Below are positions 16,836 to 26,130 of a stretch of DNA of 64,000 bases, piece after piece. Location of the stretch: positions 3,782,001 through 3,846,000 of the forward strand of contig NZ_CP026124.1 in the NCBI RefSeq assembly GCF_002902905.1, written 5' to 3'. The position numbers and the translations under genes were made by a program. The stretch comes from Achromobacter sp. AONIH1 (GTDB lineage: Bacteria; Pseudomonadota; Gammaproteobacteria; Burkholderiales; Burkholderiaceae_B). Within the stretch, counting starts at the first letter, position 1. Every line of letters starts with the position of its first letter. The notes under the pieces were generated by a model. It was not told where the DNA came from, searched no databases, and saw nothing but the letters and a program-made list of their open reading frames with translations.

Positions 16836-19194
16836 CCGCGCGCGCGGCCGGCGCGGCGCGCAACAGCCGCAGCCCGTTGGCCACCACCAGCAGGCTGGCG
16901 CCCACGTCGGCGAACACGGCCATCCACAGCGTGGCGTTGCCGGTCATGGCCAGCACCAGGAACACGGCCTTGATGCCCAGCGCCAGCGCGATGTTCTGCA
17001 CCAGCACGCTGTGCGTGGCGCGCGACAGGCGCAGGAACACGCCGATCTTGCGCAGGTCGTCGTCCATCAGCGCCACGTCGGCGGTCTCGATGGCGGTGCC
17101 GGTGCCGGCCGCGCCCATGGCGAAGCCGATGTCGGCGCGCGCCAGAGCGGGCGCGTCGTTGATGCCGTCGCCGACCATGCCGACCTTGCCGGCCGGACTC
17201 AGCTTGCTTTCGATGGCCGCCAGCTTGTCCTCGGGCAGTTGGTCGCCGCGTGCCTCGTCGATGCCGACCTGGGCCGCGATGGCGCGGGCCGTGGGCGTGT
17301 TGTCGCCCGTCAGCATCAGCGTGCGCACCCCCAGCGCGTGCAGCTCGGCGATGGCGGCGGCGCTGGTGGGCTTGACGGTGTCGGCCACGGCGGCCAGCGC
17401 CAGCACGCGGCTGCCGTCGGTCAGGCCGATCACGCTCTTGCCCTGGCGCTCCAGTTCGTCCATGCGCGCTTCCAGCGCGTCGCTGGCCACGCCGGCTTCG
17501 CGCATCAGGCGGCGGTTGCCGAGCTGGAAGGTCACGCCGTCGATCACGCCGGCCACGCCACGGCCGGGCAGGGCGGCGAAGTCGGTCACGTCCAGCAGCT
17601 GATGGCCGGCCTCGCGCGCCGCATTGGCCACGGCCAGCGACACGGGGTGGTCGGAACGCGCCGCCAGGCTGGCGGCGACCAGCGCCGCGGGCTGGCGGCT
17701 CAGATCGGACGGTTCCCAGTCCTGCAGGTCGGTCTGCACCGGCTTGCCGTGGGTCAGGGTGCCGGTCTTGTCCAGCGCCAGCCATTGCAGGTTGCGGCCT
17801 TCTTCGAGGTAGACGCCGCCCTTGACCAGGATGCCGCGCCGCGACGCGGCGGTCAGGCCGCTGACGATGCTGACCGGCGTGGAGATCACCAGCGCGCAGG
17901 GGCAGGCGATGATCAGCAGCGCCAGCGCGCGATAGATGGCGTCGAACCAGGGCTGGCTCCACAGCAGCGGCGGCACCACTGCCACCAGCACGGCCACGCC
18001 CACCACCACCGGCGTGTAGATGCGCGAGAAGCGGTCGATGAAGCGCTGCGTCGGCGCGCGCGCGCCCTGGGCCTGCTCCACGGCATGGATGATGCGGGCA
18101 AGCGTGGTGTTGCCGGCGGCGGCTGTGACGCGGTACTCGAACGAGCCCGAGGCGTTGACCGTGGCGGCGTAGACCGGGTCGCCCTCGGTTTTTTCCACCG
18201 GTAGGCTTTCGCCGGTGATGGGCGACTGGTCCACGGCCGAGCGGCCGCTGACGATCTCGCCGTCGGCGGCGATGCGTTCGCCGGGCCGCACGCGCACGAT
18301 GTCGCCTGGCTGCAATTGCGCGGCCGGCACCTCTTGCCACGTGCCGTCGGGCTGCCGGCGCGTGGCGGTCTCGGGGGCCAGGTCCAGCAGGCCGCGGATG
18401 GCGTTGCGGGCGCGATCGAGCGAACGCGCCTCGATCAGCTCGGCCACGTTGAACAGGAACATCACCATGGCCGCCTCGGGCCATTGGCCTATCAGCACCG
18501 CGCCGGTGACGGCGATGCTCATCAGGGCGTTGATGTTGAGATTGCCGTTGCGCACGGCGATCCAGCCCTTGCGGTAGGTGTCCAGGCCGCAGGCCAGGAT
18601 GGCGGCCACGGCCAGCGCGGCGGTGACGTAGACGGACCAGCCGGCGAAATGCGAGAACTCGGACAGCGCGGCCATCAGGCCGGCGCCGCCGATGGCCCAC
18701 CAGTTCACGGGCTTGGCGGCGGGCGCGGGCGGGCGCGGCGCGTTCTCGGCCAGCGGCTCGGGCGTCATGCCCAGCGACTTGATGGCGGCCGTGATGCGGT
18801 CCAGCGCGCCTTCGGCGTGAACCACGGTCAGCACGCGCTGCATCAGGTTGAAGTCCAGCGCGTGCACGCCGTCCAGGCCGCCGAGCTTCTTGCGGATCAG
18901 GGTTTCTTCCGTCGGGCAGTCCATCTGGCCGATGCGCAGGCGCGCCAGCAACTGGCCGGGACCGGCCTGCAGCGTCGAGGCGGCGGCTGTCGCGGCGGTC
19001 AGCGGGACGGCGGCGCCGTGGGCGCAGCAGCTGTCCTGGGCGTGAACATGTTGATGGTCGTGGTCGTGGTCATGGTCATGGCTGTGGTCGCCATGTGCGT
19101 GATCGTGGCCATGCGCGTGATCATGGCTATGGTCATGGTCATGGTCGTGGCCGGACCGGGGATGTGGCTCTTGTTTGATCGGTGCTAAAGACAT
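16831..19194 (-). CDS. Heavy-metal P1B-type ATPase exporting Cd2+/Pb2+/Zn2+ (CadA/ZntA type)
   Basis: A 787-residue inner-membrane pump that exports soft divalent metals using ATP. Order: a very His/Asp-rich N-terminal tail (residues ~15-52); a heavy-metal-associated domain near residues 85-150, whose usual CxxC is replaced here by MDCPTEE; membrane helices; the actuator loop; the transport motif ACPCALV near residue 430; the phosphorylated Asp in DKTGTLTHG near residue 473; and the hinge [11 protein letters not shown]. The His-rich tail suggests zinc or cadmium buffering. The start at 19194 was chosen because a longer frame would run into the operator of the divergent MerR-family regulator at 19235-19255. 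Confidence 0.94.
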   Translation of the reverse strand: MSLAPIKQEPHPRSGHDHDHDHSHDHAHGHDHAHGDHSHDHDHDHDHQHVHAQDSCCAHGAAVPLTAATAAASTLQAGPGQLLARLRIGQMDCPTEETLIRKKLGGLDGVHALDFNLMQRVLTVVHAEGALDRITAAIKSLGMTPEPLAENAPRPPAPAAKPVNWWAIGGAGLMAALSEFSHFAGWSVYVTAALAVAAILACGLDTYRKGWIAVRNGNLNINALMSIAVTGAVLIGQWPEAAMVMFLFNVAELIEARSLDRARNAIRGLLDLAPETATRRQPDGTWQEVPAAQLQPGDIVRVRPGERIAADGEIVSGRSAVDQSPITGESLPVEKTEGDPVYAATVNASGSFEYRVTAAAGNTTLARIIHAVEQAQGARAPTQRFIDRFSRIYTPVVVGVAVLVAVVPPLLWSQPWFDAIYRALALLIIACPCALVISTPVSIVSGLTAASRRGILVKGGVYLEEGRNLQWLALDKTGTLTHGKPVQTDLQDWEPSDLSRQPAALVAASLAARSDHPVSLAVANAAREAGHQLLDVTDFAALPGRGVAGVIDGVTFQLGNRRLMREAGVASDALEARMDELERQGKSVIGLTDGSRVLALAAVADTVKPTSAAAIAELHALGVRTLMLTGDNTPTARAIAAQVGIDEARGDQLPEDKLAAIESKLSPAGKVGMVGDGINDAPALARADIGFAMGAAGTGTAIETADVALMDDDLRKIGVFLRLSRATHSVLVQNIALALGIKAVFLVLAMTGNATLWMAVFADVGASLLVVANGLRLLRAAPAARAA

Positions 19195-19234
19195 CGCGTC
19201 ACGCCTCGAAATATGCTCAGTGACCCTATTCGAC

Positions 19235-19255
19235 ACCTTGGAGTTACTATAGGGT
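19235..19255. promoter_or_regulatory. MerR-family operator/promoter of the metal ATPase
   Basis: A 21-base imperfect dyad (7 of 10 pairs matching) centred on ACTATAG-like sequence lies between the divergent ATPase and regulator genes. Read on the minus strand it begins just inside a TTGACC -35 box, and the next -10-like hexamer is about 19 bases away. This over-long spacer is typical of MerR-activated promoters. Confidence 0.75.
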
Positions 19256-19296
19256 CAACCCCCTTACATCAATCGGATGCGATCCAGGAGGCGGAA

Positions 19297-19734
19297 ATGC
19301 GTATTGGTGAACTGGCCACGGCGACCGGCACCACGGTCGAGACCATCAGGTACTACGAGAAGGAAGGCCTGCTGCCGGCGCCCGAGCGCGGGCTGAACAA
19401 TTACCGCAGCTACGGGCCGCTGCAACTGGAGCGCCTGCGACTGATCCGCAATTGCCGGGCGCTGGACATGACGCAGGAAGAGATCCGCGCCATCCTGTCC
19501 CTGGCGGACAATCATCAGAATGGCGGCTGCGGCCCGATCAACGAGCTGTTCGACGAGCACATCTCGCACGTGGACGAGCGCATCGCCGAGCTGACCCAGC
19601 TCAAGACCCAGCTGACGGAACTGCGCCAGCGCTGCCTGTCGGCGCGGCCCGACGCCGAGGACTGCGGCATTCTGCATGGCTTGAGCGAGATGCAGGTCGA
19701 GGAGCGGCAGGAGCGGCACACGCACCTGGGCTGA
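19297..19734 (+). CDS. Cd(II)/Pb(II)-responsive MerR-family regulator (CadR/PbrR type)
   Basis: A 145-residue metal-sensing activator. The winged helix-turn-helix is MRIGELATATGTTVETIRYYEKEGLLP. The dimerisation helix has HVDERIAELTQLKTQL. Cysteines expected for Cd/Pb sensing are present: one in LIRNCRALDM, one in NGGCGPINELFDEH, and two near the end in RQRCLSARPDAEDC. The ATG at 19297 matches the standard MerR N-terminus; the longer open frame from 19213 would cross the operator. It is divergent from the metal ATPase, which it should induce. Choice between CadR and PbrR is not possible from sequence alone. Confidence 0.92.
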   Translation: MRIGELATATGTTVETIRYYEKEGLLPAPERGLNNYRSYGPLQLERLRLIRNCRALDMTQEEIRAILSLADNHQNGGCGPINELFDEHISHVDERIAELTQLKTQLTELRQRCLSARPDAEDCGILHGLSEMQVEERQERHTHLG

Positions 19735-19938
19735 CGGTCCATTCCCGCCGCGCGCCCGGCACAATGCCAGGATTTCCCGGACTGTCCTTGGGCGGCCGCG
19801 CGGATTCCCTTGATGCCCGCCGGGGGATAGCGCCCTTGGACGCGGGGATCGCGTAACATATGAGAATATGATTCTTTCCCATTTGGCGTCGTCCCGTCCC
19901 AGGCCGGCGCCAAGGGAATTCCAGATTTCGCAGACGCC

Positions 19939-20532
19939 ATGACGACTACCCAGACCGCCTCCCCCTTGCACGCCCTGACTTCCCGCCGCTCCGTCAAATT
20001 CCTGCGCGCCCCGGCGCCCAAGCAGGACGAACTGGAACAGATCCTGCAGGCGGCGATGTCGGCGCCCGACCACGGCGCGTTGCGTCCCTGGCGCTTCGTG
20101 CTGATCCGTGGCGAGGCCATCGGCAAGCTGGCCGACGTGGCCATCGGCGCGGTCAAGCGCAGCGGCGATCCGCGCATGACGCCCGAAAAGGAAAAGTCCG
20201 TGCGCGAATGGATGGCCGCCGTGCCGCTGTTCATCGCCGTGGCGCAGAAGATCGCGCACGACAACACCAAGATCCCAGAACAGGAACAGCTGCTGGCCAC
20301 CGGCGCCGCCGCCATGAACCTGCTGAACGCCGTCCACATGCTGGGTTATGGCGCGTTCTGGAGCACCGGCATGGGCACCTATGTCGAGGACGTGCAGAAC
20401 GCGCTGGGCCTGGACTCGCTGGACTACCGTTTCCTGGGCTATCTGGCGGTGGGCACGCCGGCCTGCGCGGTGCCGCAGGCGACGCGTCCGGACTTCCGAG
20501 AGTTCGTCACGGAGTGGAGTGGTCCCGTCTGA
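19939..20532 (+). CDS. Nitroreductase family protein (YdjA-like)
   Basis: A 197-residue FMN-dependent oxidoreductase of the nitroreductase fold. Typical segments are SRRSVKFL at the start (FMN phosphate contacts), SAPDHGALRPWRFV, ATGAAAMNLLNAVHMLGYGAFWSTG and FLGYLAVGTP. The short length and the DHGALRPW motif resemble E. coli YdjA more than NfsB. The physiological substrate is unknown. An AT-rich promoter-like stretch (AACATATGAGAATATGATT) precedes it near 19855, and a rho-independent terminator follows. Confidence 0.88.
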   Translation: MTTTQTASPLHALTSRRSVKFLRAPAPKQDELEQILQAAMSAPDHGALRPWRFVLIRGEAIGKLADVAIGAVKRSGDPRMTPEKEKSVREWMAAVPLFIAVAQKIAHDNTKIPEQEQLLATGAAAMNLLNAVHMLGYGAFWSTGMGTYVEDVQNALGLDSLDYRFLGYLAVGTPACAVPQATRPDFREFVTEWSGPV

Positions 20533-20558
20533 GCCGCAATGGCTTATTGTCCGATCCG

Positions 20559-20583
20559 ACCGGCTTGCAAGGCCGGTTTTTTT
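20559..20583 (+). terminator. Rho-independent terminator of the nitroreductase gene
   Basis: ACCGGC (20559-20564) pairs with GCCGGT (20572-20577) around a 7-base loop and is followed by a run of seven T residues. Confidence 0.9.
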
Positions 20584-20595
20584 GTCGCCGGGCCG

Positions 20596-20686
20596 TTCCA
20601 GGATAAGAAGCCCCCCTTGGGGGCAGCAAGCGCACGCAGTGCGCACGGCGTGGGGGTACTGCTTATTGCCCGGCGGTTCCAGGATA
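20596..20686. repeat. Extragenic palindromic-type element flanked by TTCCAGGATA direct repeats
   Basis: Identical TTCCAGGATA copies at 20596-20605 and 20677-20686 bracket about 70 bases containing a CCCCC-TT-GGGGG hairpin and a CACGGCGTGGGGG stretch. A related CCCCGAAGGGG hairpin with CACGGCGTGCGGGG occurs near 40455-40490 in another intergenic gap. The similarity suggests a dispersed non-coding repeat family; its abundance in the genome cannot be judged here. Confidence 0.45.
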
Positions 20687-20733
20687 TGAGCGCTTTGTCG
20701 GGCCGGCGCCAGGCAGGGCGTCTTGCCGCATGA

Positions 20734-21312
20734 TCAAGCTTCTTCCTCCCGCCCCAGCTCGGGCGCGTTGACGACCAGCATCCGACTCAGCAGCCGGGCC
20801 AGCGTGTCGCGTTCTTCGGGCGTGAACATGGCCAGCAGGTTCTGTTCCGCCTGGGCATGCGCGGGCATGGCCTTGTCCGCCAGGTGCTTGCCCTTGACGG
20901 TCAGCGTGACCAGCACGCCGCGGCGGTCGGCCTTGTCCGTCGTGCGGCGCACCAACCCCTGGGTCTCCAGGCGCTTGAGTATGTTCGACAATCCGCCGGA
21001 GCTGCACAGCAGCCGCGCCTGCAATTGCGACGGCGCCAGCTGATAGGGCGCGCCATCCACGCGCAAGGTGGTCAGGACCGCGTATTCGATGTATTTCAGG
21101 CCATGCGGCGCTTGCGACGCATTAATGGCCCGCAGAACGACCTCTTCCAGCCGGATCAGCCGGCCGACGACTTCCTTGCCCGAGCTGTCGATGTCGGGTC
21201 TTTCGCGCCGCCACTGCGCGATGCCGCGGCCGATGAGGTCGTCGTCGGGATGCAAGTGAGAGTATGGCGAGGCGGCGTCGGCCGTCCGCGCCGGTTTGTT
21301 GTGATGCGTCAT
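20734..21312 (-). CDS. MarR-family transcriptional regulator
   Basis: A 192-residue winged-helix regulator. The N-terminal ~35 residues are poorly structured. The MarR domain follows: a helix with RLIRLEEVVLRAINAS, then LAPSQLQARLLCSSGGLSNILKRLETQGLVRR as the helix-turn-helix, and the wing TTDKADRRGVLVTLT. The ATG at 21312 was taken; the open frame continues upstream without family similarity. It is divergent from the ABC transporter operon, and a perfect TTATCTTT/AAAGATAA dyad lies between them, so it most likely represses that operon until a pathway metabolite binds. Confidence 0.88.
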   Translation of the reverse strand: MTHHNKPARTADAASPYSHLHPDDDLIGRGIAQWRRERPDIDSSGKEVVGRLIRLEEVVLRAINASQAPHGLKYIEYAVLTTLRVDGAPYQLAPSQLQARLLCSSGGLSNILKRLETQGLVRRTTDKADRRGVLVTLTVKGKHLADKAMPAHAQAEQNLLAMFTPEERDTLARLLSRMLVVNAPELGREEEA

Positions 21313-21407
21313 GAATGCGTCCGGAACTGCCGGCTTTCTACGGTCTGGAGAAGCATTTAACGCATTCCAGATTGCCTTGGCAAGCAGCGTGTAAACCCTC
21401 ATTGATA

Positions 21408-21427
21408 TTATCTTTTTAGAAAGATAA
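21408..21427. promoter_or_regulatory. MarR-type operator candidate
   Basis: A perfect inverted repeat TTATCTTT-N4-AAAGATAA sits in the divergent region between the MarR regulator and the ABC operon. Length and AT-rich arms match known MarR-family operators. Confidence 0.65.
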
Positions 21428-21511
21428 ATTTTCGGAAAGCGGCATATTGAAAGGATCTTGTCCAATATTTTTGATGTGCCGGTTGGTCCCGTCTTCCCGT
21501 GAGGAGGTTTC

Positions 21512-22546
21512 ATGGCCGTCAAGATTTCCAAGGCGCTCGCATGCGTCACCGTGGCCGGCATGTGCGGCTGGAGCGCCCACGCATTGGCGGCCGACCTCGT
21601 GGTGGGCCTGTTCGGAGGCTCTTTCCTGGATGCTTCGCGCGAATGCCAGATCAAGGCCTTCGAGGAGCAGACCGGCGCCAGGGTGCGTACCAAGCTTGGC
21701 AGCTCGGCCCAGTTTGCCGCCGCGGTGCGCGCTACGGCTGGCAAGTCCGATTTCGACGTGGTGTATCTCGACAATTCGTTCGCCACGCAGCTCAAGAACG
21801 AGCATCTGCTTGAGCCCATCGACCGCGACCGGCTCGCCAATGCGAAGTCGGTCGCGCCATCCGCTTTCAGTGGCGATCCGCCTTACTACGTGAGTTTCAT
21901 GACGGGGTCCACCGTCATCGTCTATGACACCACGCAGGTGCGGACGCCGCCCAGGTCATGGGCGGATCTCGCGAATCCGGCCTATGCGGGCAAGCTGGCG
22001 ATCGGGGATATCAGCGGCACGGCCGGATCGCAGTTGCTGCTGGCGCTGAATCGGATGCGTGGCGGCACGCTGGACAATCTCGACTCCGGATTCGCCGCCA
22101 TCGCGCCGCTGGCGAAAGCGTCGGCGCTGATGTACACGCAAGCCGACCAGATCGTGTCCCTGTTCGAACGCAAGGAGATCGCCGTGGCGGTCTGGTACTC
22201 GGATCGCGCGGGATCGGCCATCGACGGCGGCTTGCCGTTGGCGGTGGTGTATCCGGAGGAGGGAGCGGTGGGCATCCTGCCGTCGGTGGCGATTCCCAAG
22301 GGCAGCAGGAACGTCGAGCTGGCGACGCGGTACATCGACGCATTGCTATCCAAGACAGTGCAGACCTGTTTCGCCGAGAAGAAATACGCAGGGCCGGTCA
22401 ACACCGAGGTCCGCCTGTCGGACAAGGCATCGCAAATCGTGGCGGTGGGCAAGCACTTCGACGAACTATGGCTGCCGGACCCCGCCGCGGTGGCGCGCGG
22501 CATGCCGGCCTGGATCAACCGCTGGCAGCGCGAGATCGCGCGCTGA
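21512..22546 (+). CDS. ABC transporter periplasmic substrate-binding protein (polyamine/PotD-like family)
   Basis: A 344-residue periplasmic binding protein. A Sec signal peptide covers residues ~1-26 (MAVKISKALACV...SAHALA, cleaved before ADLVV). The mature protein has the type-2 periplasmic binding fold of the spermidine/putrescine and iron-thiamine group: VVGLFGGSFLDASRECQIKAFEEQTGARV, SDFDVVYLDN, a hinge segment SWADLANPAYAGKLAI, and WYSDRAG. It starts the operon whose ATPase and permeases follow. The ligand is unknown; downstream deacetylase, dehydrogenases and amidase suggest an amine, amide or acetylated compound. Confidence 0.88.
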   Translation: MAVKISKALACVTVAGMCGWSAHALAADLVVGLFGGSFLDASRECQIKAFEEQTGARVRTKLGSSAQFAAAVRATAGKSDFDVVYLDNSFATQLKNEHLLEPIDRDRLANAKSVAPSAFSGDPPYYVSFMTGSTVIVYDTTQVRTPPRSWADLANPAYAGKLAIGDISGTAGSQLLLALNRMRGGTLDNLDSGFAAIAPLAKASALMYTQADQIVSLFERKEIAVAVWYSDRAGSAIDGGLPLAVVYPEEGAVGILPSVAIPKGSRNVELATRYIDALLSKTVQTCFAEKKYAGPVNTEVRLSDKASQIVAVGKHFDELWLPDPAAVARGMPAWINRWQREIAR

Positions 22547-22570
22547 GCTTGCCGGCGTAGGGGGACGATC

Positions 22571-23662
22571 ATGCCTGCACTGACATTGGACCGCCTGGAA
22601 AAGCGCTATGGCGGGCACGCGGCTGCCGCCGGGGTATCGCTGTCGGTGAAAGATGGGGAGTTCGTGTCGCTGCTGGGGCCATCGGGCTGCGGCAAGACCA
22701 CGATATTGCGCATGGTGGCCGGGCTGATTGTGCCGACCAGCGGCCGCATCCTGGTCGATGACCGCGACATTACGCGATTGCCACCGAACCGGCGACAGGT
22801 GGGGCTGGTGTTCCAATCCTATGCGCTGTTTCCCCACATGACGGTGTTCGAGAACGTGGCATTCGGGCTGCGCCGGCAAGGCGTGGATGGCGCAGACTTG
22901 CGAGCCCGCGTCGAGCAGGCGCTCGCCAGCGTGCGGCTCTCGGGTCTGGGCGCGCGCATGCCGCGGCAGTTGTCGGGCGGCCAGCAGCAGCGGGTGGCGG
23001 TAGCGCGTTCGATCGCGCCGCGTCCGAGCATCCTGCTGTTCGACGAACCCTTGTCCAACCTGGACGCGGTGCTGCGCGACGAAATGCAGATCGAACTCAA
23101 GCGCCTGCAGCGCGAAGTCGGCATCACGACGTTGTTCGTCACGCACGATCAGGCCGAAGCCATGAGCATGTCTGACCGGGTCTGCGTGCTGGCTGGGGGC
23201 GTGGTGCAGCAGTTCGACACGCCCGAGGTCATCTACCACCATCCGGCCACCGGCTTCGTCGCGGGTTTCATTGGCCGGCCCAACCGGCTGCGCGGTCGCC
23301 TGGCGGCGGATGCGGGCGGTCCGCTGGTCGAATTGCAGGGCGGGCATCGTCTGCCGGCGCAACGTGTCGAGGGATTGCTTGCGGGAGACGAGCTGGATGT
23401 GGTGCTGCGCCAGGAAGATCTTTCCATACAGCCCGCGAAGGATGCCACCGGCGCGGGCCTGCCGGGCAGAATCGCGCTGCGCGCTTTCGTGGGCGCGCGG
23501 GTTCAGTACGTGGTGGCGCTGGCCGGCGGTGGGGAGCTCGTTGCCGATACCGCCACCAATGGCCCGCAGTCCGGACTGGGCTTGGGCGATGAAGTGTGGC
23601 TGCGGGTGCTGCCGCAGCACGTATACGTCACGCGTCGCGCGCACGAGCGGGCGGCGGCATGA
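22571..23662 (+). CDS. ABC transporter ATP-binding protein (PotA-like)
   Basis: A 363-residue cytoplasmic ATPase powering the importer. Walker A is LLGPSGCGKTT near residue 37, the Q-loop region is GLVFQSYALFPHMTVFENV, the signature LSGGQQQRVAVARS, Walker B ILLFDEPLSNLD, and the switch His is in FVTHDQAEA. A C-terminal TOBE-type domain begins near residue 235. It follows the binding protein by 24 bases and overlaps the next gene by ATGA, consistent with translational coupling. Confidence 0.94.
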   Translation: MPALTLDRLEKRYGGHAAAAGVSLSVKDGEFVSLLGPSGCGKTTILRMVAGLIVPTSGRILVDDRDITRLPPNRRQVGLVFQSYALFPHMTVFENVAFGLRRQGVDGADLRARVEQALASVRLSGLGARMPRQLSGGQQQRVAVARSIAPRPSILLFDEPLSNLDAVLRDEMQIELKRLQREVGITTLFVTHDQAEAMSMSDRVCVLAGGVVQQFDTPEVIYHHPATGFVAGFIGRPNRLRGRLAADAGGPLVELQGGHRLPAQRVEGLLAGDELDVVLRQEDLSIQPAKDATGAGLPGRIALRAFVGARVQYVVALAGGGELVADTATNGPQSGLGLGDEVWLRVLPQHVYVTRRAHERAAA

Positions 23663-24507
23663 ATCGGCGTTCGGCGGGCGCGCTGCTGACATCGCCGCTG
23701 TTGCTGGTGCTGTTGCTGGCCTTCGTCGGGCCGGCGCTGTTCATGCTGCCGCTCAGCTTGCGGGAGTACGTGCCGGGTTCGGGCATCGCGGCGGGATACA
23801 CGCTGGGCAACTACGCGCGGCTGGTCGCGGACCCGTTCTATCGGGAGATCATCGCCCGCAGCCTGGCCTTGGGATTGGGCGTCACTGTTCTTTGCCTGCT
23901 GGCCGGCTATCCGTTGGCGTGGGTCATCGCGCATGCCGGTCCGCGCCTGAAGCTGGCGCTGACGCTGCTGGTGATCTTCCCCATGCTGCTGAACCTGGTC
24001 GTGCGGTCGTTCGGCTGGATCGTGCTGCTCTCCAACCGAGGGCTGCTGAACAATGCGCTCATGGACCTGGGCTTGATCGAACGTCCGCTCAAACTGATGT
24101 TCAACCTGACCGGTGTCCTGGTGGGTATGACGCACATCTTCCTGCCCTTCATGGTGCTGATGCTGGTGCCCGTGATCCAGGCCGTGCCCAGGGATCTGCG
24201 CGACGCGGCCCACACCCTGCAGGCGGGGCGGCTGCGTACATTCTGGTCCGTGACGCTGCCGTTGACGGCGCATGGCATCCTGGCCGGCTCCATCATGGTG
24301 TTCGTGCTGGCGATCAGCGCCCTGGTCACGCCGCGCATGCTGGGCGGGCCCACCTACAAGGTCATGGCCACCATGATCTATGACGATTTCCTGCTGACGC
24401 TGGATTGGCCGTCGGGCGCCGCGATGGCGTTTGCGTTGACCGCCTTGACGCTGATGGTGATCGGCCTGTCCAGCCGTGTGCTTAAGCGTTGGGGAGGCGA
24501 ACGATGA
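23659..24507 (+). CDS. ABC transporter permease 1 (PotB-like)
   Basis: A 282-residue inner-membrane permease of the binding-protein-dependent family. Six membrane helices are predicted; the EAA loop that contacts the ATPase reads DAAHTLQAGRLRTFWSVTLPLTAHGI. The ATG at 23659 overlaps the ATPase stop (ATGA), and its own stop overlaps the next start the same way. It forms a heterodimer with the second permease in this transporter class. Confidence 0.92.
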   Translation: MNRRSAGALLTSPLLLVLLLAFVGPALFMLPLSLREYVPGSGIAAGYTLGNYARLVADPFYREIIARSLALGLGVTVLCLLAGYPLAWVIAHAGPRLKLALTLLVIFPMLLNLVVRSFGWIVLLSNRGLLNNALMDLGLIERPLKLMFNLTGVLVGMTHIFLPFMVLMLVPVIQAVPRDLRDAAHTLQAGRLRTFWSVTLPLTAHGILAGSIMVFVLAISALVTPRMLGGPTYKVMATMIYDDFLLTLDWPSGAAMAFALTALTLMVIGLSSRVLKRWGGER

Positions 24508-25297
24508 GCGATCGCCACGCAAGTGGGCCGGTTCTGACGTGCACCGCTTTTCTGGTCGTGTTGTTTCTGCAGATGCCCGTGCTGGTCGTGGTGCTCGCCG
24601 CCTTCAGCGATACGGCGTACCTGACGCTGCCGCCCAAGGGACTGACGCTGAAGTGGTTCGAGACGGCGCTGAGCGATCCCGATTACCTGGACGCGGCCTG
24701 GACCAGCCTCTGGCTGGCGGCCAGCTCGACCGCGGCCTCGTTGGCGCTGGGCTTGGCCGGCGCCTGCGCCATCCATCGCCGCATGGTGCCCGGCGCGGCC
24801 TGGCTGAATGCGCTGTTCATGGCGCCGCTGGCGCTTCCTTCAGTGGTGCTCGGGGTGGCGCTATTGCAGTACTACGCTGCGGCGGGGCTGCGCGGCAGCG
24901 GCGCGGGATTGTGGCTGGCTCACGTGGTCATCACCGTGCCCTACGTGGTGCGCGCAAGCCTGGCCAGCCTGGCCTCGGTGGACGAGGCGTTGGAGGACGC
25001 GGCCTGCGTGCTGGGCGCCGGGCGTTTGGCGGCCTTCCGGCTGGTGAGACATTGCCGCTGCTCAAGCCCGGGCTGGTGGCTGGCGGCCTGTTCGCCTTCA
25101 TCACGTCCCTCGACAACGTGCCGGTGTCGGTGTTTCTACTGTCCGCCAGCCAGAACACGCTGCCAGTCAAGATATTCACCTCGGTTGAGCAGGGCGTGGA
25201 TCCGTCCGTGGCGGCCGTTTCCACGCTGCTCATCCTGGTGACGGCCATTGCCCTGATCCTGGCCGAGCGCTGGACGGGGTTTCACAAGCATGTGTAA
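24504..25297 (+). pseudogene. ABC transporter permease 2 (PotC-like), frameshifted
   Basis: The reading frame from the ATG at 24504 encodes a normal PotC-like permease through the start of the EAA loop (EDAACVLGAGRLAAFRLV, codons to 25046). It then runs into unrelated Arg/Ser/Cys-rich sequence ending at 25241. The missing half (TLPLLKPGLVAGGLFAFITS through TGFHKHV) is intact in another frame and ends at 25297. One missing base around 25046-25049 (GGTGAGACA where GGTGGAGACA would restore Val-Glu-Thr-Leu-Pro) explains it. With it restored the product would be about 264 residues. No slippery heptamer is seen. It is either a recent loss-of-function mutation or a sequencing error in a G run; no other gene in the operon is broken. 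Confidence 0.85.
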
Positions 25298-25311
25298 TGG
25301 AAGGAGCTGCA

Positions 25312-26130
25312 ATGTCCGTGACGAGTAAGGGATTTCCATTGTTCCTGACGTTCGACGTGGACGCTGAGACCATGTGGACGGCGCGCGATGCCTCCTACGC
25401 GAAGCGTCCGATCCTGATGTCCCAGGGCGCCTACGGCTGGAAGGTCGGGGTGCCGCGCGTGCTGGCTCTGCTGGCCCGCCATGATGTGAAGGCCACGTTC
25501 TTCGTGCCCGGCGTGGTGGCGCTGGCGCATCCCGACATGATCCGGGGCATCGTCGACCAGGGCCATGAAGTGGCGCATCACAGCCACACGCACCGCTGGA
25601 TCGTCAACCTGACGCCAGGGGAGGAGCGGGAGGAAATGGCGCTGGGCATGGAGGCGCTGATCCGGACGGCGGGTTATCGTCCGCGCGGCTGGCGTTCGCC
25701 CGCGGCGGAGTTCAGCGAGATCACGCTGGATCTGATCCAGGAATACGGCTTCGAGTACTCGTCGAATTTCTTCGACGACGATTCCCCGTATCTGCTGGAA
25801 GTACGCGGCCAGACCACCGATATCGTGGAATTGCCGTTCCGCTGGGTGCTGGATGATGCGCCGTTCTTCCAATATTCGATCGTGCTGCCAGGGCGCACGC
25901 TGCAATCGCCGTCCGCCGTGCTGGAGTCCTGGAAGCGGGAATTCGATCTGCTGTACGCCGAGGATCGCATGATGATGCTGGGCATGCATCCGGAAATCAT
26001 CGGCCAGCCCTCGCGCCTGTATGTGCTGGACGAGATGATCCGCTATGCCAAGTCGCACGACCGGGTCTGGATCGACCGTTGCGATGTCATGACCGACGAC
26101 ATCCGGCCGCGCCTGCGGCGCGCGGCATGA
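25312..26130 (+). CDS. Polysaccharide deacetylase (NodB-fold) family hydrolase
   Basis: A 272-residue cytoplasmic metal-dependent hydrolase; no signal peptide. The NodB homology region shows the catalytic/metal motif LTFDVDAET near residues 12-20, KATFFVPG, the second metal motif HEVAHHSHTH (His pair) and a third segment RGWRSPAAEFSE. This cytosolic branch includes amide-ring hydrolases such as PuuE and peptidoglycan- or chitooligosaccharide-type deacetylases. AAGGAG precedes the ATG at 25312. It lies directly after the transporter genes and overlaps the next gene by ATGA, so it probably acts on the imported compound, removing an acyl group or opening an amide. Confidence 0.87.
   Translation: MSVTSKGFPLFLTFDVDAETMWTARDASYAKRPILMSQGAYGWKVGVPRVLALLARHDVKATFFVPGVVALAHPDMIRGIVDQGHEVAHHSHTHRWIVNLTPGEEREEMALGMEALIRTAGYRPRGWRSPAAEFSEITLDLIQEYGFEYSSNFFDDDSPYLLEVRGQTTDIVELPFRWVLDDAPFFQYSIVLPGRTLQSPSAVLESWKREFDLLYAEDRMMMLGMHPEIIGQPSRLYVLDEMIRYAKSHDRVWIDRCDVMTDDIRPRLRRAA

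Noticed and set aside
19195-19236. Upstream start of the metal ATPase at 19236
   Set aside because: It would begin inside the MerR-type operator and the added residues have no family similarity; the start at 19194 is preferred.
25030-25060. Programmed ribosomal frameshift in the permease gene
   Set aside because: No slippery heptamer, stimulatory hairpin or precedent in this transporter family; a one-base deletion or sequencing error is simpler.
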